A stretch of 64,000 nucleotides of DNA from Maniola hyperantus (Eukaryota; Arthropoda; Insecta; Lepidoptera; Nymphalidae): the NCBI RefSeq assembly GCF_902806685.2, contig NC_048557.2:11045554-11109553 (forward strand). Reading direction: 5' to 3'. The notes beneath the pieces were generated by a model. It had not been told where the DNA came from, searched no databases, and saw only the letters and a list, made by a program, of their open reading frames with translations. Both the position numbers and the translations under genes were made by a program. Within the stretch, counting starts at the first letter, position 1, and each line of letters starts with the position of its first letter. Of the stretch, positions 1 through 12,500 are shown in pieces.

Positions 1-89
1 CTGCGCAAAAAATGAGCCAGCCCTTCTGTCACCAGTTGATACTTAATTAATATTTAACATTTACAAAACATCACTACCCATAGTATTAA

Positions 90-362
90 AAGCGAAAGTG
101 TGTCTGTTTGTTGGTTTCTTGGTTTGTACTTTAATCACATAACAATGGAGCATCATTTTTTGCATGAGCATAGTTGAAGACCTAAAGAAGGTTTTTTAAA
201 ATCCTGTGGGAACTCTTTGATTTTCCAGGATAAAAATTAGCCTATGTCCTTCCCTGATATGCAAGCTATCTCTGTACTAAAGTTTGTCAAAATCAGTTGA
301 CCGGATGAGCTGTGAAAGGCTAGCAGACAGACACACTTTCGCATTTATATTATTAGCATGGA
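90..362. repeat. Helitron-like non-autonomous repeat fragment
   Basis: The stretch carries the standard lepidopteran repeat text: gcgaaagtgtg at one end, the cccgatatgcaagctatctc type middle, and acactttcgcatttatatta near the other end. The same text recurs at about 17120-17330 and 22800-22860. No coding potential is seen. Confidence 0.55.
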
Positions 363-1030
363 AGTATGAATTTAAGTGCTGGAAAGGATTCCAACCCACA
401 ACCTCTTAGTGACGATCTGCACATTGCAATCACTGGACTATCATGGCTTGTTGCCACCTTATGGTACAAAACAAGTAGTCCAATCTGAATACAGCACGTT
501 TGACTATTAAACCTCAGTCAATGACCTGTGTAGGCTGCTATGCAACTTCAGGTTGGACTAGGTACTTGTTTTGTGATCACTTCATTGATTGCAGTGATCA
601 CTCACTGCATAGTTTCATATCGCTATTAATCTGTGGCCTAATCAATTATGTGAACACCGCAAACTAAGTATAGCTATGAGTAACCAATAAATAAGATATA
701 TTGGACCAATTTTTACAGATGTGGCATATGTTTACTTAATGCGGAGACTCGCAGCGAACTATCTATTGTTCTTAAATCAATAAACACTGTTTACTCAGAA
801 GAAAAGATAATTTTATACCTTATTGCCCTCTACTGGCCGGTGGAGATCCATTTTCGTAGTTTATTACAATGCCACTGGGTAAATTTATCACAAACGGTCA
901 CGAATAGGTGGTAATGTTATTTAAAAATATTTATCTTAATAAAGGTATCATTCCAATATAGATTTATCACTTATTTTCAAGAGGTATTGAACGGCCGACT
1001 CTTGCCATCACATCTTTTGTCAAAATCTTA
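363..1030. other. No gene recognised
   Basis: I see no open reading frame, splice-supported exon or clear repeat structure here. It is AT-rich intergenic sequence. Confidence 0.5.
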
Positions 1031-1033
1031 GAC

Positions 1034-1205
1034 ACGCAAGCTGTCAATGGGGCTAATTCCGTTGTACACAATCTCTAAAGTAAACTAAACTGGCATGTCT
1101 AAATCTATTGCTATCCCTTTCATAATGATGCTTGCGGAAAAGGATAGCACTAGATTTAGACCTGTTAATTTAGTTCAGTTTAGAGATTGTGTACAAGCTT
1201 GGACG
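1034..1205. mobile_element. Fold-back MITE (copy 1)
   Basis: Inverted arms of about 20 bp (ttgtacacaatctctaaa and its complement tttagagattgtgtacaa) flank a roughly 130-bp core. A second copy with the same core (atctattgctatccctttca) lies at 59995-60135, so this is a dispersed element and not a single hairpin. Confidence 0.65.
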
Positions 1206-1361
1206 ATTTAACCTAAGGACGCGCCTCGCATGATTATTCCCCTCTGTCAATAGAAATGGATTTTTAATCCACTGCGTTTATAAACACTGTTTGCGGAATC
1301 GATTTTGTCATTGTCAGAATCGTTTTCGATGTGTGACGACGTCTTACACGCTGGGTGAAAA

Positions 1362-1441
1362 ATGCCTGTTTGTGCCGTTAGTGAGTGCAAGAACAAATCA
1401 AACACATCAAATTTACAAAAAGATGGAATTTCATTTCATAA
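1362..1441 (+). CDS. Possible first exon of a THAP zinc-finger protein (orphan)
   Basis: An ATG at 1362 opens a short frame starting MPVCAVSECKNKS and ending FHK, followed by a good splice donor (GTAAGT at 1442) in phase 2. In the THAP domain family, the first Cys pair of the C2CH zinc site sits within the first ten residues (MP..C....C.N), which matches Cys4 and Cys9 here. The second half of the domain (W, C..H) would be in the next exon. I cannot find it on this strand in the window. It may be a remnant of a THAP-containing gene or a THAP-type transposase, isolated by the repeat cluster downstream. The N-terminal motif is seen directly; the family assignment is inference from a short stretch. 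Confidence 0.42.
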
Positions 1442-1444
1442 GTA

Positions 1445-2498
1445 AGTATTTTTGGTGTAATAAACGCTTTCTATAAATTAAATTACATAAATTATTATAA
1501 TAAAATAACAATCGAGAACTTTACCGATTCAGTAATTGAGTACGTAATAATTCGGTAGAAACGAGTCATACTCCTCACGAGACTATATTTTGTTTTTTCT
1601 AAACAATTGCAACCCTCGATAAATACAAATTAGGTTAAAATTTGAATACGCGTGAACAGCATGAAATTACGTAGTAGTACGATAGTGATTGCGGTTCGAT
1701 TATCGATATCGATGTAAACATTTTCTTTATTATTAACGACTAAATTAACGTCTTCAAGTCAAGTAAAGAATAGTTATTATTAATTACCACAATTTTTTCG
1801 CTACCTATACTTGTAATAAAACTGGTCGATTTCTGTGATAATAATATAAGTGTGTGTGTGTGTGTGTGTTATATAATAATATAAGTCATTAATAAGCACA
1901 TTTTCACTATCGAAATTTTAAATGAAAATTTCGTTATATAAAAAAATACAAAAGATTAAAAATGATATAAAATAAGTAAAAAAGTATGTGCATATTTTTT
2001 AAATAAATATTTTTCTTATTTTTACGTTGCATTATTAGTTTTTGGGATAATTACCTATTAAGTGAGGTGAATGTATGCAAGAATACGCTACGCTTACCAA
2101 ACACTGGTTTTAAGTAATTAAATACGAGTAATAAATTCTTACTTCTACTTTTGTTTCTGAAAAACTATCGATATATTTTAAAATATCGATACGGTAGCAT
2201 CGCAAATCAATTTGACTGTCTTACACTCGTAATGTCTTTGTATGTTGATGTATATAACTTATTAGTGTGCGTAAAATGTAGTAGTGTTGAAGATTTAGAT
2301 ATGTGTGTGTTAATAATGACACAAACCTTTGTTGAGTGAGTGTGTCAAGTTGTCTATGTAGTGTTTCCTCGTCCCGCACCAAAAGTGACAGAAATTTTTA
2401 TTCGTAATATTAGGCGCGTTACAAGTCCATAGGTTAAATCGTCCAAGTGTACAAGAGAATCGGCCCAGTGTCAGATACTGCGACAAGCATCGATAATC
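1445..2498. other. AT-rich stretch, no gene recognised
   Basis: Only short spurious frames are present. There is a small (TG)n microsatellite at about 1848-1868. Nothing else is identifiable. Confidence 0.5.
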
Positions 2499-5400
2499 TA
2501 CACTAATATTATAAAGAGGAAAACTTTGTTTGTTTGTTTGTACTGAATAGGCTCAAAAACTACTGGACCGATTTTAAAAATTCTTTCACCATTCGAAAGC
2601 TACATTATCCACGAGTAACATAGGCTATATTTTATTTTGGAAAAAAATAGGGTTCCGTAAGATATTTGGGTTTTTCGGACACAAGGTGTAAAAAATCAAC
2701 CAGAAAAGTTACTTATTTTGCGTACGCTGCCTAAACTATAAAAGATAGAACCATAAAATGTTCTAATTAATTGTAGATCTTATAAATATCTACAAAAAAG
2801 TCCGCGACACACTATACCCATCTATGTCGAGTGAGGCACAGCAACCATTTTTTTATTTAAAAATCTTGAAATTTTTTTGGACTACATTTAAACGCGTTTA
2901 TTTTACTCATGCTATTAATCCTTATCAAAATAAATGATTTCATCACTAAGAACAGTTTATGGAGATAATATTTGGTCTTTGAATGATTAAAATTGGACGT
3001 TTGGTTTTGAAGTTATGGCGAAATTAAAATATTACGATTTCTGCTGCACGGCCCGTTGTCTACACTAATATTATAAAGAGGAAAACTTTGTTTGTTTGTT
3101 TGTTTGTTTGTTTGTTTGTACTGAATAGGCTCAAAAACTACTGGACCGATTTTAAAAATTCTTTCACCATTCGAAAGCTACATTATCCATGAGTAACATA
3201 GGCTATATTTTATTTTGGAAAAAAATAGGGTTCCGTAAGATATTTGGGTTTTTCGGACACAAGGTGTAAAAAATCAACCAGAAAAGTTACTTATTTTGCG
3301 TACGCTGCCTAAACTATAAAAGATAGAACCATAAAATGTTCTAATTAATTGTAGATCTTATAAATATCTACAAAAAAGTCCGCGACACACTATACCCATC
3401 TATGTCGAGTGAGGCACAGCAACCATTTTTTTATTTAAAAATCTTGAATTTTTTTTGGACTACATTTAAACGCGTTTATTTTACTCATGCTATTAATCCT
3501 TATCAAAATAAATGATTTCATCACTAAGAACAGTTTATGGAGATAATATTTGGTCTTTGAATGATTAAAATTGGACGTTTGGTTTTGAAGTTATGGCGAA
3601 ATTAAAATATTACGATTTCTGCTGCACGGCCCGATGTCGTTAAGTTTGTTTGTAGGGGGTAATCTTTAGAACTACTGAACCGATTTTAAAAATTCTTTCA
3701 CCAGTAGAAAGCTACATTATTCCTGAGTGACATAGGCTATACGGGATCTTTAAAAACCTAAATCTACGCGGGCGAAGCCGCGGGGATCAGCTATATTATA
3801 TAAAGAGGTAATGTCGTTAAGTTTGTTTGTAGGGGGTAATCTTTAGAACTACTGAACCGATTTTAAAAATTCTTTCACCAGTAGAAAGCTACATTATTCC
3901 TGAGTGACATAGGCTATACGGGATCTTTAAAAACCTAAATCTACGCGGGCGAAGCCGCGGGGATCAGCTAGTAGAAAATAAAGTAATAACAATTCTTATT
4001 AGTTATCTGTAATGCATCTGAAGGTTATGCTGTCGGTCGATTTCGTAAATCCTGCGTCTATAATTATTGGCTGAATTTGTGCGATTCTTGTTACAACAAT
4101 GCATTGTAGCCAATAGTGAGCGAGTGTCAACCAATCAGAGGTGATTGCGATCGTAACATTATAGCCATAGAGTAGGATCTGGGATCTGTGATTCACTTGT
4201 TTATAAACGACTAGCTGATCCCCGCGGCTTCGCCCGCGTAGATTTAGGTTTTTAAAGATCCCGTATAGCCTATGTCACTCAGGAATAATGTAGCTTTCTA
4301 CTGGTGAAAGAATTTTTAAAATCGGTTCAGTAGTTCTAAAGATTACCCCCTACAAACAAACTTAACGACATTACCTCTTTATATAATATAGCTGATCCCC
4401 GCGGCTTCGCCCGCGTAGATTTAGGTTTTTAAAGATCCCGTATAGCCTATGTCACTCAGGAATAATGTAGCTTTCTACTGGTGAAAGAATTTTTAAAATC
4501 GGTTCAGTAGTTCTAAAGATTACCCCCTACAAACAAACTTAACGACATTACCTCTTTATATAATACTAGCTGATCCCCGCGGCTTCGCCCGCGTAGATTT
4601 AGGTTTTTAAAGATCCCGTATAGCCTATGTCACTCAGGAATAATGTAGCTTTCTACTGGTGAAAGAATTTTTAAAATCGGTTCAGTAGTTCTAAAGATTA
4701 CCCCCTACAAACAAACTTAACGACATTACCTCTTTATATAATACTAGCTGATCCCCGCGGCTTCGCCCGCGTAGATTTAGGTTTTTAAAGATCCCGTATA
4801 GCCTATGTCACTCAGGAATAATGTAGCTTTCTACTGGTGAAAGAATTTTTAAAATCGGTTCAGTAGTTCTAAAGATTACCCCCTACAAACAAACTTAACG
4901 ACATTACCTCTTTATATAATAACAACGGGCCGTGCAGCAGAAATCGCAATATTTTAATTTCGCCATAACTTCAAAACCAAACGTCCAATTTTAATCATTC
5001 AAAGACCAAATATTATCTCCATAAACTGTTCTTAGTGATGAAATCATTTATTTTGATAAGGATTAATAGCATGAGTAAAATAAACGCGTTTAAATGTAGT
5101 CCAAAAAAAAATTCAAGATTTTTAAATAAAAAAATGGTTGCTGTGCCTCACTCGACATAGATGGGTATAGTGTGTCGCGGACTTTTTTGTAGATATTTAT
5201 AAGATCTACAATTAATTAGAACATTTTATGGTTCTATCTTTTATAGTTTAGGCAGCGTACGCAAAATAAGTAACTTTTCTGGTTGATTTTTTACACCTTG
5301 TGTCCGAAAAACCCAAATATCTTACGGAACCCTATTTTTTCCAAAATAAAATATAGCCTATGTTACTCGTGGATAATGTAGCTTTCGAATGGTGAAAGAA

Positions 5401-6098
5401 TTTTTAAAATCGGTCCAGTAGTTTTTGAGCCTATTCAGTACAACCAAACAAACAAACAAACAAACAAACAAACAAACAAACAAACAAACAAACAAACAAA
5501 CAAAGTTTTCCTCTTTATAATATTAGTGTAGATAAACAACGGGCCGTGCAGCAGAAATCGTAATATTTTAATTTCGCCATAACTTCAAAACCAAACGTCC
5601 AATTTTAATCATTCAAAGACCAAATATTATCTCCATAAACTGTTCTTAGTGATGAAATCATTTATTTTGATAAGGATTAATAGCATGAGTAAAATAAACG
5701 CGTTTAAATGTAGTCCAAAAAAAATTCAAGATTTTTAAATAAAAAAATGGTTGCTGTGCCTCACTCGACATAGATCGGTATTATGTGTCGCGGACTTTTT
5801 TGTAGATATTTATAAGATCTACAATTAATTAGAACATTTTATGGTTCTATCTTTTATAGTTTAGGCAGCGTACGCAAAATAAGTAACTTTTCTGGTTGAT
5901 TTTTTACACCTTGTGTCCGAAAAACCCAAATATCTTACGGAACCCTATTTTTTTCCAAAATAAAATATAGCCTATGTTACTCGTGGATAATGTAGCTTTC
6001 GAATGGTGAAAGAATTTTTAAAATCGGTCCAGTAGTTTTTGAGCCTATTCAGTACAAACAAACAAACAAAGTTTTCCTCTTTATAATATTAGTGTAGA
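2499..6098. mobile_element. Inverted cluster of Helitron-like elements (about 3.6 kb imperfect palindrome)
   Basis: Two element types are arranged head-to-tail and then mirrored. Type A (about 560 bp) starts tctacactaatattataaag and ends gctgcacggcccg. It occurs at 2499-3058 and 3059-3640 in forward orientation, and at about 4922-5534 and 5536-6098 in reverse. Type B (about 155-177 bp) ends cgcgggcgaagccgcgggg then atcagcta. It occurs at 3636-3791 and 3793-3970 forward, and four times in reverse between 4211 and 4921. A 240-bp unrelated repeat-like core (3971-4210) separates the arms. The hairpin-forming 3' end followed by a CTAGT-like terminus is typical of non-autonomous Helitron-like elements in Lepidoptera. 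A (CAAA)n run at about 5445-5505 is an internal expansion. Confidence 0.75.
3971..4210. repeat. Spacer repeat at the centre of the palindrome
   Basis: This segment separates the two arms of the cluster. Parts of it (ttggctgaatttgtgc, atgcattgtagcc, aaccaatca.gaggtgattg) recur at 63780-63905, so it is itself a dispersed repeat. The 65-codon reverse frame inside it is not a gene. Confidence 0.6.
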
Positions 6099-6169
6099 TT
6101 ACTCACTCGATTACTAGTCTGTGTAGTGTGTCTCATATATAGATTAATATGTACCTATGTCTCATATTA

Positions 6170-6225
6170 TACCACAGAGTACATTGAATATTATTATACC
6201 AATGATACCAATGTACTCTGTGGTA
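6170..6225. other. Perfect hairpin upstream of cramped exon 1
   Basis: Arms taccacagagtacattg (6170-6186) and caatgtactctgtggta (6209-6225) are exact complements with a loop of about 22 bp. It may be a very short MITE. A regulatory role is not supported by anything else here. Confidence 0.6.
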
Positions 6226-6457
6226 GTGTGTATAAAAGATTGCCAAAAAATAAAATCAAAATAAAAACTTGGTTTTAACATTGTGTTTAATATCGGAGAT
6301 CGGAATATACTTATGAAACTCAACTTTGTTGAAATTCAGAACCTAATAAATGTGAGAAAACGTACTATTTTACCAAGTTTACTATGTAGTTTAACTAGTA
6401 GCGTAAACCATACATTTTTCTTAGTAATAAAATTTCTTTATAATTTTTGTATTTTAG

Positions 6458-6490
6458 ATGTTCGTACAACGCACAGTACAACGCCAGTAA
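6458..6490 (+). promoter_or_regulatory. Possible upstream ORF in the cramped leader
   Basis: After the candidate splice acceptor (attttag, ending 6457) the exon opens with an ATG and a ten-codon frame ending TAA at 6488-6490. This is 11 bases before the proposed cramped start at 6502 and in another frame. If the exon is 5' leader as modelled, this is a uORF. The alternative is that the cramped frame, which is also open back to the acceptor, continues into an unseen upstream exon. Confidence 0.35.
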
Positions 6491-6501
6491 AATTTACAGT
6501 G

Positions 6502-9500
6502 ATGGCGACCTCGTCACAGACTGCTGGCAGCGCGAAGCCCTCTATCGCTGCTACTAAACCGGGTGTAAACAAGGTAAGACTAGAAATTAGCATGGGTACA
6601 AGTTTTTTTTGACGAACACTGGCTTAGTGATAAGCGCTGTGGTCTTATCAGTGGGAGGTCCCGGGTTCGTTTCCTGGCAGGGGTTTGGAAATTTATAATT
6701 TCTAAATTTCTGGTCTGGCCTAGTGGGAGGCTTCAACTGTGGCTAGTTAGCACGCTAGCCTACCGGCAAGGCCGTAGAAACCAAAGGGCCATGGGTTTTT
6801 TAAAAACTGCCATACCTCTTCCAGGTTAGCCCGCTTCCATCTTAGACTGCACCATCACTTACCACCAGGTGAGATTGCAGTCAAAGGCTTGTATCTAAAT
6901 AAAAAAAAATTATTACTACTAGTTCTATTAGGTCAATGCACCCTGGTATGAAGATATTCATTGCGATCTTTGAATGGGCTTCATGGACACAGCTATTAGC
7001 AAACACGCTTAATCCCACAAACATAGGCTCCATGAACATGTTAATGTTGAGGCTATCCAGCTCCTCGACAACACAGACCTAATACGTAGACTTAAAAGGA
7101 CTAAGCCTTTTGAGCTAGTGTAGTTATAGTGAAAGTGTAGTGCTAGTGCAATATAAAGAACACAAGAACAAAGTGTCTTCCAATAAAGTATGTTAACTAT
7201 AAACTAAGCTAAGTCAATGGACCGATTACCATACGTTTATAAGTTTAGGTTAATATTAATTTCTTATTAGCCTCTCTCATAGGCTAGATTGTAATGGTAG
7301 TAAAGTACTGTTGTCAGTACTTTACGAAAAAAAAAAAAACTACTAGTTGACCTGCCTTTCTTCCATAAATCCATTCCATGATTTCTTAGGAGCCATCTCC
7401 ATGGACGAAAGAACCGCGGCGATAGTCTCGCCGTGTGACAAAACTCGATACAAACTCTATGGCCCAATCTCTACAGGGCGATAGTTTAATCTCTACAGGG
7501 CGATAGTTTGTATCGAATTTTGTCACACATTGAGACTATCGCCGCGATTCTCTCGTCCGTGGAGATGGTGCCTTAGAGAGTGCCTACGTCTTAAAAGGAA
7601 CTTGCTGTCAAAATTCCAAGTCTCTAACCCAGAAACTCAGGTTGGAAGGAAATAAAACCCCAAGTCATTCAAGTCCGTATTTAATAAGCAAAGTCTAGAC
7701 ACCTAGAGCCTCAATAGCTCAACCGGTAAAGGAGTGGACTGAAAACCGCAAGGTCGACGGTTCAAATCCCGCCCATTGCACTATTGTCGTACCTACACAA
7801 GCCTGACGCTTAGTTGGAGAGGAAAGGGGAATATTAGTCATTTAACATGGCTAATATTCTTTAAAAAAAAAAAACCTACTCAGAAGAAAATGAAACCCTC
7901 AAGTCATTTAGGTCCGTACTTAATAAGCAAAATCTTGAAGTCTGCCCAGAAGTAAATAAAACCCTTAAGTCATTTAGGTCCGTATTTATTAAACAAAGTG
8001 TTGATGTAACCCACAAGGGGCTTGTTGAGCAGAATGCCGACATCCTTGGCGAATGCAAAGTCGAGGTGGTTAAACTTGGGCCAGTCGCACGCCGGGCGCA
8101 CCTCCTCCAGCGTCCCTGTTGCGGAGAGTTCCTCTGCTAAACGCATTATTTCCTGAAAATTAGAAAAAAATATGGATTACCTACTTGAGTCATCATCATG
8201 ATCAACCAATCACCTGCTCACTACAGAGCACGGGTCTCCTTGCAGAGTTAGAAGGGTTTAGACCATAGTCTACCACGCTGGCCATGTGCCGATTGGTAGA
8301 CTTCACACACCTTTGATAACATTATGGAGAACTCTCAGGCATGCAGGTTTCCTCACGATGTTTTCCTTCACCGTTAAAGCAAGTGATATTTAATTACTTA
8401 AAACACACATAACTACGAAAAGTTAGAGGTTCATGCCCGGGTTCGAACCCCTGACCTCCGATTAGAAGGCGGACGTCCTAACCCCTAGGCTATCAACAAC
8501 TTGAGTAAAAAAGAGAAACCGGTCCAGTGCGAGTTGGAGTTGCACACGAAGAACACTGGACTACGCCATCTATATTTGATTTAGTCAATTAATATTTTCG
8601 TTAACACATTTTAATTTTTTTGTGATGCCAAATTTCATGGTTCTAGGTCAACAGGAGGTACGCTATAGGTTTTCTTGACAGACAGACAGATGGACAGACA
8701 GACGTCTATTGGTAAGAAAAAGATGTGAATACTCTAAAATATAGTTCAATACCATTATCTACTTACATTTTTCTCAGTAAGCTGATCATTGTGACCATAG
8801 AGCAAGGTAACTGGTACTTTGACATTGCTGATGTTATATGGTTTCACTCTGCCCCATAAGCCGTCCTCCCAGGATGTGAACACATCTGAAATATTGGCAG
8901 AGTTCGCGTGCCAGACCTTCGTTATTTTATAAACGCTGAAAGTTTCTCTGCGTATTGTCCCCAACACAGAGAGGAACGATCAGCAACTATGAAGTTTGGA
9001 TCATGATGGCTTCGGAAGATCACAGGTAGTAAAGATGTAAAAAATCTTACGTCAAAGTATAAAGTCTATTTTTTTTCTTTTCTTATGGATAGTATTAGAA
9101 GACACGACACTAAGTGTCGTGACAACCCCCTGCCATATACGCCCTTAAAGTTTTAAAGTTTATAAAATAACGAAGATCTAGCACGCGCTGGCTCTCTCTC
9201 TCTATAGATTATTATGTATTGCGTAGATTTCATAACCTAGTGGGATATCTTAACCTAAATATACAGGATGCTATTAAAATGCCAGCAAAAGGGAAGGCAG
9301 GTGATAGTAGTTAATTCAGACTTGGACAAAAAACTAACCTGAAATGGCAATTTTTCCAAAATGTTCCAATTGCCGCCACGACGCTGGCTGGGCTCTGGCC
9401 AATGTCACAATTATTTTATCCTGAAATGGAGAAAATTCTGTAAAGCTATTAAAGATAAAACGGAGAAAAGAACTGGTTCAGCGCTAGTTGGACTCGCACA

Positions 9501-12500
9501 CGAAGGATTCCGTAACATTGTACAAGATATTTTAAACACTGCAAGTTAATGACTGACATCGCCATCTATATGTGATTTAGTAAAATTATTTTTATGTTCG
9601 CGAACACATTTTGGTTATGTAACTACAAATTCACGGTTTTCGGGTTTTTGCTTTACTTGTAATATAAGACCTATCTAACTGCCTAATTTCATAATTATTG
9701 CGCAACGGGATGTACCCTATACGTTTTTATTGACAGACAGACAGTCAGACAGTGAACGAATTAAAAAAAAGGAAATTTGGAAAAGTTTATTTTAAATAAA
9801 CTTTTCTATCCTAAAATATTATGGGGAGTCCAGGAGCTGTTTGACCTCATTCCCCCCTCTTTTTTCTACAACCGCACCGCACGCCACCGTAAGCAATTTC
9901 ACCCTCACCACCTGGGTGTCTGGTGCACTTCGACCTGTTGTGCCAGATCCTTTTTTTCCACGCACATGCAAATTGTGGAACCAACTTCCTTCGGCCGGCG
10001 GTGTTCCCACTTAGATTTCCTGAAAGGCCGGCAAAGGATTGGCGGTTCCTCTGGTGTTGCAAAATTTTCATGAGCGGCGGTAATCATGACCCGGCCTACA
10101 CGTTTGCTCGCTATTTTATTTAAAAAAAAAACCTAAAATCTATACTTAATATTATAAATGCGAAAGTGTCTTTGTTTGTTTCTTCTTCCTTCACGCCCTA
10201 ACCAAGCAACCAATCGACTTAATTTTGAGCAAAGAGATAGTAACATAAGCTACATTTTATCCCGAAAAATTGAACGGGATTTATCAAAACCCAAGTCGCG
10301 GGCATCAGCGAATACTTGTATAAAGAAACTCTGTACCTTGTCATATTGTTCGTAGTCATCTCCAACGATCAAATAAACGACCCTCATGCACAAATCGTCC
10401 TCGACCTTGCCTCGGAAGCACAAGCGGCCGACCACTAAGTCCAAGAGGTCACGTGTTACAGACACCGAGATCATCCCTTGAGAGCGCATTCTTTCCTGAA
10501 ATAAACATAGGGGTATATCTGTTAGGCTGAGATCTATAGAGTAAGAAAGAAAGAAAGAAAAGACGTTTATTTTCCAAATTCTGCCGCACATCACATCTTA
10601 TAACTAAGGCTGAGATCTATAGAGCGCACTTTGACTTTGCTCAGACTTAAGATTGAGTTAAAACGAGACAGATTTATGTGAGAGATATAGCTCTGTCTCG
10701 TTTTAACACTGTCTTAAGACTAAGCAAAGTCATAGTGCGCTCTATAGATCTTACTCTAAGGATGGGATCTATAGAGCGCGCTCTGACTTAGCTTTGACTT
10801 AAGACAGAGTTAAAACGAGACAGATGTCTAACTCTCACATAAATTGTTGCATTGTTTTGCAACTGCATTTGTCTGTCTTAACTCTAAGCAAAGTCAGAGT
10901 GCGCTCTATAGATTTTACCCTTAGTCTCCTTTCTTATCCTAGCTAACCATGCTATAAATGTTATTCTTAACCCATAATAAACTAGTTTTTATGTAGAGCA
11001 ATAGGCATCTTCTAGGCAAGCGCGCTCCATCTTAGGCTGCCTCATCACATTGACAGCCGGTCTGATTGTAGCCAAGCGCTAGTCTATAAAAAAACCTTCA
11101 CATGGAAAAGCTTTATTTTTGTTATTCTAACTTTTTTTTATTCAGATACAAGTTAGCCCCTTACTGCAATCTAACCTGGTGTTAAGTGAGGGTGCAGTCT
11201 AAGGAAGCGGGCTAAACTGGAAGGGTTATGGCAGTTTTATTAAACCCATAGGAGTTCTCCTTTGGTTTCTACACGGCATCGCACCGGCTTTGCCAATAGG
11301 GTGGTAACTTTTTTAGAGCCTCAATAGCTCAACGGTTAAGGAGCTGAATTCCGAAAGGTCGCCGGTTCAAATCCTAACCGTTGCGCTATTGTCGAACCCA
11401 CTCCTAGCACAAGCTTTTCGCTTAGTTGGAGGGAAAAGGGGAATACTAGTCAACTAACATGGCTAATATTCTTTTAAAAAAAAAACTAGCTACGGCCGAA
11501 GCCTCCCACCAGACCAAAGATTTAGAAATCATAAAAATTCCAAACTTCTGCCGGGAATCGAACTTACTGGTAATTCCAAAGTCTTCAACGTAGCCGTGGC
11601 AAGAAATTTGATGTTGGACAGATACACGGCGGGTGCCAGAGCCACGAAGCTGATGACCTTGTCGTTGTACTCCGGCCTCTCCGACATCATCACGAAGAAG
11701 CTGGTGGTGCCCATGGAGTAGCCCACGTACATCACCTTGGGTACACCGGTCACGTTCAGGATTTTGTCGACCATCGCTGGGACGTCGTATTTACCGTGCT
11801 CGTGGAAACTAGAATGCAATGGAATGATACATTCGTACCTACTTCTGGTTGTAACTAATTTGACCGTCAATAATTTTTTCAAATAAAAATGGCGAGCAAA
11901 CGAGCAGGCGGGTCACCTAATGTTAAGTGATTACTGCCGCCCATGAACATTTACAGTACCAAAAGAACCACCAATGCGTTGCCGGCCTTTGAGGAATTTG
12001 TTGGTCCGCCCCTTGAATAACCCCATGTTGTAATCTAATGGGGACACCGCCGAAGGGAGTTGATTCCACAGTTTGCATGTACGTGGAAAAAAGGATCTGA
12101 CACAACGGGTGGTCGAAGTGCTCCAGACACCCAGGTGGGGTTTTGACTATGAAACGTAGAATAAGGTCAGTTATCTGAGACATTTACTCAGACATGACCG
12201 GTACCGTCTCCTTCAGAACATGAACAGTACTTGTAGTTTAGTATTTTTTAGACCCGCAATGTATATCATGCAAAACTCGGGATCAGTGCCCGATCTATGA
12301 ACCTATCTACGCAACGTTTGTTGATCTTCAATTAAATAATCATCATCATCATCATCAGCCTGTGGACGTCCACTGTTGGACATAGGCCTTCCCTAAAGAG
12401 CGCCACCACACCCGGTCCTCAGCCTTCCTCATCCAGCCACTTCCCGCCAGCCTCTTTATATCGTCGGTCCATCGTGCTGGAGGGCGTCCCACACTACGCT

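Noticed and set aside
3999..4196. 65-codon minus-strand ORF at the centre of the palindrome
   Set aside because: The segment is a dispersed repeat (also at 63780-63905), and the frame shows no conservation or motif.
7705..7775. tRNA-Phe gene
   Set aside because: The tRNA-like head has degenerate stems and is followed by the fixed SINE body and poly(A). Five more copies with the same body are present in the window.
9819..10123. Overlapping ORFs of 60-98 codons on both strands
   Set aside because: They lie in a dispersed repeat also present at 11885-12185 and 47226-47390. No motif or splice support.
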